Shown in pieces: positions 50,248 to 57,637 of a DNA stretch of 64,000 nt. Origin of the DNA: Puia sp. GTDB lineage: Bacteria > Bacteroidota > Bacteroidia > Chitinophagales > Chitinophagaceae. The stretch's first letter is position 1. Each line of letters begins with the position of its first letter. Location of the stretch: assembly GCA_031292515.1 (NCBI GenBank), contig JARLGZ010000079.1, forward strand, positions 52,449 to 116,448, in the 5' to 3' direction. The position numbers and the translations under genes are program-made. Below the pieces are notes generated by a model that was not told the DNA's origin, searched no databases, and worked only from the letters and a program-made list of their open reading frames with translations.

Positions 50248-51219
50248 ATGGTGGCCTGTATTCACGATAACGAGCTGCGGCGGTCTGGGTGTTGTAGGCG
50301 CCGGCGCCATTGTGGGCGTTGACTTCGTCGTGGTGGTCGTCGTGGTGGTAGCATAGACGGTTATATTGCCGGCATTGAGACTGTCCGGATGGCTAAGGGA
50401 CCGGGAAAGGGTCTGCTGGCTGGAAAGACAGGCATTGGCCAGGTCGGCCGGGACGTCGGCAAGCGTGTTGTAGTAGTGCAAAACCACCGAGGTCTTTTGC
50501 AGGTTCATCTTGCTATTGTCGTTCAGGCGGTAATATATTGAAATCTTTTTATTATCTCCGTTCTTCGGAGTGTTGCCGAAGAGACCCGACCGGATCGAAT
50601 TTTTCAGGTTTATGGAGCCGTTGGCGGTATTCACATTGAGCTGTTGGTCGCTTGCAGTGAGACCCGTGGGGCCATTCTCATCAAAAACAGCGTTTCCACC
50701 GCTTGCCGACAGGCTGGAGGATTGTTTATCCCCGGAAGACCAGATGGAATAGGATCCCGTGTTGTAATAGGGTGCCAGTACCGAGTCTTCCGACTCCATG
50801 AAATAGATGCCATCGGGGTAGGTGATCCCCGCCAGGGTCACCTGGTTATAGATCGTGTCAGCGGTCCCGGCTTTTATAAAACCCACATTATAGCGGGCGC
50901 CGGGTTCGCTTTGGGAAATGTCTATGACGCCTGTCTGTTCGTCGATCGTCAGTCCCGAAGGCCATGCGACATACTTGCCCGTCCCCAGCGTGTTGACCGG
51001 GCTGAAGAGGTAGGCTGAGCGGTCCGACCCTTGCACGTACAGGACGGAATCTCCATAATAAGGTGATTGGGTGCGGTCTGTAGTAAAATAGCTGCCGGAG
51101 ATGCCGGAAGTATTGCCGGGATCATCACTGGAATGTGTAAGTGATGACTTACTGCATCCATACATCATGACAGCACTCGCGATAACCAGGCTTATTGAGC
51201 CTGCGACAGGTTTGGACAT
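50245..51219 (-). CDS. Hypothetical lipoprotein with Thr-rich tail
   Basis: A 324-residue protein with a signal and lipobox ending MMYGC (Cys near residue 22), then a Ser-rich linker. The first domain (about 45-125) includes GLTIDEQTGVIDISQSEPGA, a cadherin/Ig-like pattern common in Bacteroidota surface proteins. The rest is beta-rich without a named family. The C-terminus has eight Thr codons in a row (YATTTTTTTTKS) and a Pro/Thr-rich stretch. I do not recognise a function. It is a single gene upstream of the CHAT gene on the same strand with a gap of 103 bp. Confidence 0.7.
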   Translation of the reverse strand: MSKPVAGSISLVIASAVMMYGCSKSSLTHSSDDPGNTSGISGSYFTTDRTQSPYYGDSVLYVQGSDRSAYLFSPVNTLGTGKYVAWPSGLTIDEQTGVIDISQSEPGARYNVGFIKAGTADTIYNQVTLAGITYPDGIYFMESEDSVLAPYYNTGSYSIWSSGDKQSSSLSASGGNAVFDENGPTGLTASDQQLNVNTANGSINLKNSIRSGLFGNTPKNGDNKKISIYYRLNDNSKMNLQKTSVVLHYYNTLADVPADLANACLSSQQTLSRSLSHPDSLNAGNITVYATTTTTTTTKSTPTMAPAPTTPRPPQLVIVNTGHH

Positions 51220-51743
51220 GGGTACGAGGATTAAGTGTTATCTAAGAGGATATATGGATGATACAAGATACAAACTATCTGCGAGGCTACATAGCGTTTT
51301 GGGAGAAATGTCCTATTTGGTAGCCCATTCCAAAAAAAGCGGTTCCGGGAATGAAATTCCCGCGAAGGGACAAAAATGAGGCGGGGCGTCTCTATAATAT
51401 ATTGATTCACTGACGCTACTATTCTGGCATACTATATGAGACAAATAAAACATATCTGCATTATACCAGGACCACCCGGACGCTGACTATGATGCGGACT
51501 GGATATCGGATCCAGCATATAAAATCCATCTTAGGAAAGACCAGTGAACGCCTGATCCGTGAAAAGCCAAGACAGGTCCAATGTCCTGACCGTATCGGAC
51601 CCTTTCCAACCAGGATTTTATTTAGCCCCGCATGCAGATGCGGGGCTTTTTAATTTGCAAAGAGCTGTTGTCCGGAGGGACGGCCCAGCCTGCAATTTCC
51701 AGGGCCGCCATCCTGCCGGGTTTCAAATTTTGAGCCGCCTGCA
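51220..51743. other. Intergenic region with an orphan terminator
   Basis: About 520 bp without a convincing protein gene. A strong plus-strand terminator lies at 51624-51652. GGTCC and GGACC flank a possible hairpin near 51576-51603, and GGATATCGGATCC is at 51500. The segment before the terminator could be a small RNA of 100-250 nt; no consensus promoter was found. Confidence 0.4.
51624..51652 (+). terminator. Strong rho-independent terminator without an upstream gene
   Basis: Perfect 10-bp stem AGCCCCGCAT/ATGCGGGGCT with a 4-nt loop GCAG, followed by TTTTT. The U tract is only on the plus strand, and no plus-strand gene lies within 1.5 kb upstream. Confidence 0.85.
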
Positions 51744-52334
51744 TCATTTGCCCAGGCCAAGTTGTTTCATATAAGTTTGGTTGTCCCAATAGAGGTATTC
51801 TTCAATCATGACACCGTCTTTCCAGATGCCTACCGTACACATGGGGAGGGAAAATGATTTGCCGGTGGGTTGAATGAACCGGCCGTTTCCGATCGGCATC
51901 GGTTTTGTGAAGGTGCCTGTCATGATTCCGGTAACCGCGGTCATGTTGCCGGATCCGAACCGGAGGGGGTGCTGTTTGATTTTCGTATCGGGGGCGTATA
52001 CGAACATCGCCTTCAGGTCTTCTATGTGTTTGTCAATACCTAACGTGTAATGTCCATCGGGCCAGTTCACCTTAATGTCTTTGGCATGGCTTTCATGCAG
52101 TCTCGTCCAATCCTGGTTGCTAAAGACGGTAAAATCGAGGGTGTCGAAGGTTATGAGGTTTTTTGAGATGGCCTCATTGCCGGCTGTAAGCTCCCGGATT
52201 TCATTTTTCAGCGAGTCGATTTCATTGCTGCCGGCCGGGGTGGCTGTGTTGTTGCTTGAGCAGCCGATGATAGTTGTCATCGATGCGAATACGAAGAAGG
52301 CTGCGGCAACTGTAACGGGTAGTGACTGTTTCAT
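51744..52334 (-). CDS. SnoaL-like lipoprotein
   Basis: A 196-residue lipoprotein with signal ending ASMTTIIGC and lipidated Cys near residue 25. A short coiled-coil (EIDSLKNEIRELTAGNEAI) precedes a SnoaL/NTF2-like cone domain (about 65-190). The domain contains WTRLHESHAKDIKVNWPDGH, GIDKHIEDLKAMFVYAPDT and VGIWKDGVMIEEYLYWDN, as in ester-cyclase-like proteins. Catalytic function is uncertain, as many secreted members are binding proteins. It is a single gene. Confidence 0.8.
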   Translation of the reverse strand: MKQSLPVTVAAAFFVFASMTTIIGCSSNNTATPAGSNEIDSLKNEIRELTAGNEAISKNLITFDTLDFTVFSNQDWTRLHESHAKDIKVNWPDGHYTLGIDKHIEDLKAMFVYAPDTKIKQHPLRFGSGNMTAVTGIMTGTFTKPMPIGNGRFIQPTGKSFSLPMCTVGIWKDGVMIEEYLYWDNQTYMKQLGLGK

Positions 52335-52554
52335 TTTTTGTCTTTTTTAAAAGGTTATTAATGGTTGTGTCTTTTGATCTTGTATCAAAGGGAATAGGCT
52401 GGTGGTGCGAGACACCCGCTGGCCGGATTTTTAAGGTTGCGGGGTTTCCGAAGGGCCGGGAGCGAGGTGCTGCGGCTCGGGAGTGAAAGGTTTCAGGGAT
52501 GCGGCGCTTCGAAGTGGAAAGTTGCAGGTGGCAAGGTGTCGCGGCGACGAAGTT

Positions 52555-53187
52555 TTACGGCAGCCAGTCGACCAGATCGGTTAGCAGCCGCTCGTCGATC
52601 TGATGGCCGGTATTGTATTCGTGATAACCTGGTGTTATGCCTTCCCGGAGCAGGTATTCCCTCGCTTCGCGGGCGTAGGAGACGGGCAGGGTGGTGTCGT
52701 GCAGGCCATGTGCGATAAATACCCGCAGTCGTTGCAGTCTTTCACTCTTTTTGACAAAGGGTTTTATTTCCGCAAGGATTCTTCCGCTAAGAGCGAGGAT
52801 GCCGTCTATTTCTTCCGGATGGGTGAGCCCGATGCTGTAGCTCATGATGGCTCCCTGGCTAAAGCCTCCCAGGAATATTTCTTCGGGCCGGTATTCCTGG
52901 CGTGCCTGCCTGACAAACTGAAGGAGGAGTTCTCTGCTTCTTCGTTCCTGTTCTTCGTTGATGACGGGCTTGCCGGTTGAGAAACCGACCTGGTACCATG
53001 CGTATCTTCCCAGGCTGAGGATATACCGGCCTCTGGGCGAGAGGACGATATAATCGGGGAACCTGTCTGCAAAACGGAACAGGTCTTCTTCATTGCTTCC
53101 GACCCCGTGCAATAGGATAAGGACTTTTGGGTGGTCCGGCGTCTTTGCGGGTTTGCGGACGAGAAAGGGCAATACAAAATCTTCCAT
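52555..53187 (-). CDS. Alpha/beta-hydrolase, phospholipase/carboxylesterase family
   Basis: A 210-residue cytoplasmic hydrolase. VLILLHGVGSNEEDLFRFAD forms the oxyanion region. The nucleophile Ser is in FLGGFSQGAIMSYSIGL, the Asp in HGLHDTTLPVSYAREARE and the His in EYNTGHQID. It matches the small carboxylesterase/lysophospholipase group (YpfH/EstB-like). It is 23 bp downstream of the extradiol dioxygenase gene in the same direction, so the two form an operon for a small aromatic or ester substrate, possibly under the Crp-like regulator next door. Confidence 0.87.
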   Translation of the reverse strand: MEDFVLPFLVRKPAKTPDHPKVLILLHGVGSNEEDLFRFADRFPDYIVLSPRGRYILSLGRYAWYQVGFSTGKPVINEEQERRSRELLLQFVRQARQEYRPEEIFLGGFSQGAIMSYSIGLTHPEEIDGILALSGRILAEIKPFVKKSERLQRLRVFIAHGLHDTTLPVSYAREAREYLLREGITPGYHEYNTGHQIDERLLTDLVDWLP

Positions 53188-53210
53188 ATCAGGTTTTCTA
53201 TTGTTGTCGA

Positions 53211-54044
53211 TTATCCCAGTTTAACGGAGGTCATCGTAAGCGATCCGGCGACGGCGCGGTCATTAAAGAAAGAGGTTGTGTCCTTGCTATCTTTTAAGCC
53301 CAGCGTATAGAGCAGGGGAAGATAGTGCTCCGGCGTTGGGATGGCCATCTTTGCTTCCTTGCCAAGGCTTTCGTAGTCGATCAGGGCGGCAAAGTCTCCG
53401 GCAGAGATCAGTTGCTTGAATCTGTCATTCAATTGCAACGCCCAATCATATCCGAAGCCGGGTGTGTTTAATTTGTCCCAGGCAGCCATGCGCAGGTTGT
53501 GGACCATGTTCCCGCTGCCGATGATGAGGACGCCTTTTTTTCTTAGGGCAAACAGTTCCCGGGCCAGGTCGTAATGATATTGGGCTCCCTTTGTATAGTC
53601 GATGCTCAATTGCAATACGGGGATATTGGCTGCGGGATACATATGTCTTACCACTGTCCAGGCGCCATGATCCAGACCCCAATCATGGTCGAGCTCCACC
53701 TGGGTCGAGTGGAGGAGGGAGGCCGTCTCTTTTGCCAGCGCCGGATCGCCGGGGGCATTGTATTGGACTTCGTATAGTTCCCGGGGGAAGCCGCCGAAGT
53801 CGTGGATGGTCTTTGGGAAATCCATGGCCGTGATCCGGGTGCCCTGGCTGAGCCAATGTGCTGAGACGACCAGGACTGCAGAAGGGGTAGGGATCTCATC
53901 GGCCATTTTTGCCCAGCGGCGACTGAATTCCGTGTCTTCGATGCCGTTCATGGGCGAGCCATGACCGATGAAGAGGACCGGCATTCTGTGCTCCCGTTCG
54001 TTCAAAGTATCTGTAAAATTTCTGAATGCTGATAGTGAATTCAT
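53211..54044 (-). CDS. ygiD: LigB-type extradiol ring-cleavage dioxygenase (YgiD-like)
   Basis: A 277-residue non-heme metal enzyme related to 4,5-DOPA extradiol dioxygenase. Metal-site His residues are in VLFIGHGSPMNG and VVSAHWLSQGT, with GLDHGAWTVVRHMYP and IIGSGNMVHNLRMAAWD downstream, typical of YgiD. The start at 54044 gives about 20 residues before the core; MPVLFIGHG is an alternative. It has a TACCTTTG element 4 bp before the ATG. It is followed by a hydrolase gene 23 bp away. The physiological substrate is unknown. Confidence 0.9.
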   Translation of the reverse strand: MNSLSAFRNFTDTLNEREHRMPVLFIGHGSPMNGIEDTEFSRRWAKMADEIPTPSAVLVVSAHWLSQGTRITAMDFPKTIHDFGGFPRELYEVQYNAPGDPALAKETASLLHSTQVELDHDWGLDHGAWTVVRHMYPAANIPVLQLSIDYTKGAQYHYDLARELFALRKKGVLIIGSGNMVHNLRMAAWDKLNTPGFGYDWALQLNDRFKQLISAGDFAALIDYESLGKEAKMAIPTPEHYLPLLYTLGLKDSKDTTSFFNDRAVAGSLTMTSVKLG

Positions 54045-54048
54045 GGGT

Positions 54049-54056
54049 CAAAGGTA
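54049..54056 (-). promoter_or_regulatory. -7 promoter element of the dioxygenase operon
   Basis: The minus strand reads TACCTTTG (TAnnTTTG), with only ACCC before the ATG, the same spacing as at folD. Confidence 0.5.
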
Positions 54057-54172
54057 CTATCGGCGGCGGGCTTGCCCCAATGACTTTTGATAAGAAAATA
54101 TCTTATTATTTATCAAGTATTTATCAAGACCGCTCGTTATTTATCAGGACGGACCACCTTGTGTGAGACGGA

Positions 54173-54748
54173 TCACCGGGCTATCTGTTTCCGGATCCGG
54201 CTCAGGGTTTCGGGGGTAACGCCCAGGTAGGAGGCGATCAGGTGAAGGGGTACCCGGTTTGGGATCATGGGGTATTGTTCCGCCAGGCGGGCATATTTCT
54301 CTTCTGTGGAAAGGCCTATGGTATTTTCAATCCGTCCCTGAAGGGCTATATAGGCATTTTGATAGAGGGTCCGGGTATAGGTCTCGAAGGCGGGGCAGCT
54401 CTTCAACAGTGCCTGTTGCTGCCCGTAGTCCATTAATAGTAATTCGCATTCTTCCAGGACCTCGATGGCCAGTTTCGAAGGTTCTTTTGTAAAATAGCTG
54501 TAGAGGTCGCTGATCCACCATCCTTCGAATGCAAACTGGATGATGTGCCGGGCTCCTTTTGAATCGGTGGAATAGGAGTACAGGGCGCCTTTTTCAACGA
54601 ATGCGAGCCGGTTGGCCACGTCACCTTCCTGCAGCAGGAATTGCTTCTTTTTCAGTTTTTTGGGTGTAAAGTGTCTTTTGATGATTTCCCTGTCATCTTC
54701 TGTGAGCGGGACGGTCTCGCTGATTTTATGGAGGAGTAGTTCGTACAT
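54173..54748 (-). CDS. Crp/Fnr-family transcriptional regulator
   Basis: A 191-residue regulator. The N-terminal cyclic-nucleotide-binding-like beta barrel (about 20-120) contains KKKQFLLQEGDVANRLAFVE. The C-terminal winged helix has PLHLIASYLGVTPETLSRIR. Effector residues typical of cAMP binding are not evident, as is usual for this Bacteroidota subgroup. It lies 128 bp upstream of the dioxygenase-hydrolase pair on the same strand, a common local-regulator layout. It is divergent from the DUF4838 gene, which it could also control. Confidence 0.88.
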   Translation of the reverse strand: MYELLLHKISETVPLTEDDREIIKRHFTPKKLKKKQFLLQEGDVANRLAFVEKGALYSYSTDSKGARHIIQFAFEGWWISDLYSYFTKEPSKLAIEVLEECELLLMDYGQQQALLKSCPAFETYTRTLYQNAYIALQGRIENTIGLSTEEKYARLAEQYPMIPNRVPLHLIASYLGVTPETLSRIRKQIAR

Positions 54749-54809
54749 GCAGGTAAATGAACGATTTCTGTCTGCAAAGTAAGATAGAAAATCATTATTT
54801 TAGATCATC

Positions 54810-56789
54810 ATGCAAAAACTGTCATTTTTGAGCGTAGCCGTCCTGGCAACGGCCTTCCAGACTTTTAATTTTTCCGCTTTCGGATCGGGTCAGTCCGGGC
54901 TGTCTGTGCCGGCGTTTCCGGGTATATACGGGAAGGGCGGGGTTGTCAGCCGGGAGGCGGGGTATACCTTGTTCTCGGGGCATCGAACCGAATATAGTAT
55001 TGTACTTGGACCGGGAGCTTCCGAATCCGAGCGATGGGTGGCGGGTGAGCTCAGGCATTGGCTTTATGAGATCAGCGGGGCGGATTTCCCCATCCGGATT
55101 GTCGGGGAAAGTGGGGTCGGAAACGAAGGACGGGCAAAAGGAGGAGAGGGAAAGGAAGGACGGGGAAAGGATGGCGAGGGAAAGGAAGGAGAGGCGAAGG
55201 ACAGGCAGGAAAATGGTGGACAAGGAAAGGGTCCGCAGGGAAATGTGAACACGTCTTTTGCCGGGCCGGGCATCTTTGTAGGTTATAGTTCGCTGACGAA
55301 GGAGACGGCGCCGGCAGACCGCCCGGCGGATGCCGATGAGTCTTTCCATTATTGGAATAGGGGACGGGACATCCTGATCGTCGGCGGAAGCCAGCGGGGA
55401 ACGCTGTATGGCGTAATGTCGTTTTTGGAGAACGAATTTGGCTGCCGGTGGTATACTCCGTCGGTTTCCCTGATTCCCCGGAAAGAGGAAGCGAAGTTTA
55501 TGGGGTATGATCATGCCGAATCGCCGGGTATCCGGGTGCGGAACGATTTCTATTTTGAGGCGTTCGACACAACCTGGGCTGCCAGGAACCGGATGAATGG
55601 GAGAATGGGTGTCGTCAGCCAGCCCGGCGGGGTCGAGACCTACGGAAATGCGCATACATTTTATCCGCTCGTTCCTCCCGAGGAATTCTTTGGGAAGCAT
55701 CCGGAGTATTATAGCCTGATCGACGGGAAACGTACTCATGACCGGGCGCAGTTGTGTCTGACTAATCCCGCCGTTTTAAGAATCGTGACAGAGCGGATAA
55801 AGAAGCGCATGCGCGACGATCCCGGGTACCTGGTCTATGACGTCTCTCAAAACGATAATTTCAATCCCTGCCAGTGCGACCGGTGCCAGCGCATCGTAAA
55901 AGAGGAAGGGAGTGAATCGGGGCCGGTTATCTGGTTTGTCAACCAGGTTGCGGCTGCTGTCGAAAAGGACTACCCCGACAAGTTTATCGGCACGCTGGCT
56001 TATCAATATACCCGGAAGCCGCCCAGGAATATTCATCCGCGGCGGAACGTGATCGTCCGCCTATGTCCGTTTGAAGTGTGTTCCGCTCATGACCTTCAAT
56101 CCTGCCCGGAGAACCAGGCTTTTATGAGTGACCTGCTTGGATGGTCTTCGCTTGCTCCGCACCTTTATATCTGGGACTATGTGGTCAATTTCCACAACTA
56201 TATCATCCCTTATCCCAATTTTAATGTGCTGCAGCCGAATATCCGGACTTTCCGGGAAAACCATGCCATCGGGGTCATGGAGGAAGCGGCTTATCAGAGT
56301 CGTGGCGGCGAATTCGCGGAGTTGAAAACGTATGTGCTTGCCCGCCTCCTTTGGAATCCGGACGCGGATACCCGGGAGATTATCGATGATTTTATGGCCG
56401 GTTATTATGGGCGGTCCGGGAGATATGTCCGCGCCTACTTCGATCTTTTGCAGGGCCGGATCACGCCTGCGATGCACATGCACAATGGGATGGGGCCGAC
56501 GGACAGCCTGTTTACCGACGAGCTGGTCACCCGGTCGCTCCTGCTTTTTGAGAAGGCAAAGATCGTTGCGGATGACGACAGCGTGCTCCGGCGTGTGGAA
56601 CTGGCTTCTCTGCCGGTATTGTATCTTTATTGCGCGCGTAGGCCGGCCGATGCCCGGCGTGACGGGAGTTTCGATTTGTTCAAACGGATTGTGGAAAGAG
56701 AGGGTGTTACTCATTTCAGGGAAGGAGATGATGCCCGCGCTAAAAAAGAACAGGGTAAGTTCTATGAGTTTGTGGAAAACGCCAAATAA
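54810..56789 (+). CDS. DUF4838 exported protein (glycosidase-like)
   Basis: A 659-residue secreted protein, signal MQKLSFLSVAVLATAFQTF. An N-terminal alpha-glucuronidase/GH20-like beta-alpha domain (about 55-200: SESERWVAGELRHWLYEISG, RGTLYGVMSFLENEFGCRWY) precedes a DUF4838 barrel (about 270-560: VYDVSQNDNFNPCQCDRCQ, IGTLAYQYTRKPPRNIHP, YIWDYVVNFHNYIIPYPNF). DUF4838 proteins resemble glycoside hydrolases but have no settled activity. Residues about 101-146 are a Gly/Lys/Glu-rich insertion (GRAKGGEGKEGRGKDGEG and on) encoded by a purine-only simple repeat in the middle of the N-terminal domain. The stop is followed directly by five 20-bp repeats. Confidence 0.82.
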   Translation: MQKLSFLSVAVLATAFQTFNFSAFGSGQSGLSVPAFPGIYGKGGVVSREAGYTLFSGHRTEYSIVLGPGASESERWVAGELRHWLYEISGADFPIRIVGESGVGNEGRAKGGEGKEGRGKDGEGKEGEAKDRQENGGQGKGPQGNVNTSFAGPGIFVGYSSLTKETAPADRPADADESFHYWNRGRDILIVGGSQRGTLYGVMSFLENEFGCRWYTPSVSLIPRKEEAKFMGYDHAESPGIRVRNDFYFEAFDTTWAARNRMNGRMGVVSQPGGVETYGNAHTFYPLVPPEEFFGKHPEYYSLIDGKRTHDRAQLCLTNPAVLRIVTERIKKRMRDDPGYLVYDVSQNDNFNPCQCDRCQRIVKEEGSESGPVIWFVNQVAAAVEKDYPDKFIGTLAYQYTRKPPRNIHPRRNVIVRLCPFEVCSAHDLQSCPENQAFMSDLLGWSSLAPHLYIWDYVVNFHNYIIPYPNFNVLQPNIRTFRENHAIGVMEEAAYQSRGGEFAELKTYVLARLLWNPDADTREIIDDFMAGYYGRSGRYVRAYFDLLQGRITPAMHMHNGMGPTDSLFTDELVTRSLLLFEKAKIVADDDSVLRRVELASLPVLYLYCARRPADARRDGSFDLFKRIVEREGVTHFREGDDARAKKEQGKFYEFVENAK

Positions 56790-56889
56790 GGATTGCGATT
56801 CCGTAATAGGGATTGCAGCCCTGTAATAAGGATTGCAGCCTTGTAATAGGGATTGCAGCTTAATAAAAAGGATTGAGGGTCTGTAAACC
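56790..56889 (+). repeat. Five-copy 20-bp tandem repeat
   Basis: Units beginning GGATTGC/GGATTG start at 56790, 56810, 56830, 56850 and 56870, with consensus GGATTGCAGCCYTGTAATAR. The first begins at the base after the DUF4838 stop. The units contain stop codons in more than one frame. Confidence 0.9.
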
Positions 56890-56945
56890 ATTTGTACGTG
56901 CCAAGCGTAGTCATACGGTTTTATAATCACCTATAATCGACAGGT

Positions 56946-57578
56946 ATGGTAAAGAATACTGGTTCTGAACGTGTAACGGCTTTGTTTCTGGATATCGGCG
57001 GCGTGATGCTGACCAATGGGTGGGACAGGCGTGCGCGGGAGAATGCGGCAAAACGATTCGGGCTGGATCTGGATGAATTGAATGACAGGCATCGAATGAC
57101 TTTTGATACTTATGAGTCCGGCAAACTGAGTCTGGACGAATATTTGAAAAGGGCTGTGTTTTACGAGGACCGGTCATTCACCCCTGATGGATTCCGGCAA
57201 TTTATGTTCGATCAGTCGGAGCCTTACCCCGAAATGATCGGTTTGTTCAAGGCGCTCAAGGCCCGGTATGGTCTGAAGATAGCGGTGGTCAACAACGAGG
57301 GGCGTGAATTGAATGAACACAGGATCCGGACGTTCAGGCTGAACGAGTTTGTCGATTTTTTTATCTCTTCGTGCTTTGTCCACTTCCGCAAGCCGGATGC
57401 GGATATCTGGAAGGTGGCTCTAGATATTGCGCAGGTTCCTTTGGAACAGGTCGTATATATCGATGACAGGCCGATGTTCGTGCAGGTTGCCGAAGGTCTC
57501 GGCCTCCGGGGAATCTGCCATAGAAAAACGGACCAGACGAAGGCGGCGCTTGCGGCTATGGGGCTGGTATTGGATTAA
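56946..57578 (+). CDS. HAD-superfamily phosphatase
   Basis: A 210-residue HAD subfamily IA protein. Motif I is LFLDIGGVMLTNGWD; the usual second Asp is replaced by Gly (DIGG), as in several epoxide-hydrolase-like HADs. Motif II is VVNNEG, motif III FRKPDADIW and motif IV VVYIDDRPMFVQVAE. A helical cap lies at about 20-85. It resembles YihX/alpha-D-glucose-1-phosphatase-type enzymes; the substrate is unknown. It is a single gene, 59 bp before the MG2-like gene in the same direction. Confidence 0.87.
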   Translation: MVKNTGSERVTALFLDIGGVMLTNGWDRRARENAAKRFGLDLDELNDRHRMTFDTYESGKLSLDEYLKRAVFYEDRSFTPDGFRQFMFDQSEPYPEMIGLFKALKARYGLKIAVVNNEGRELNEHRIRTFRLNEFVDFFISSCFVHFRKPDADIWKVALDIAQVPLEQVVYIDDRPMFVQVAEGLGLRGICHRKTDQTKAALAAMGLVLD

Positions 57579-57637
57579 GCCGGCGGATCTCCGGGAGGAT
57601 GGGGAAGCTGCGTATTTTTTCTTAAGTTCGTAGGATC

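Noticed and set aside
51101..51379. 92-codon plus-strand frame
   Set aside because: Half of it is antisense to the lipoprotein gene, and the remainder has no conserved features.
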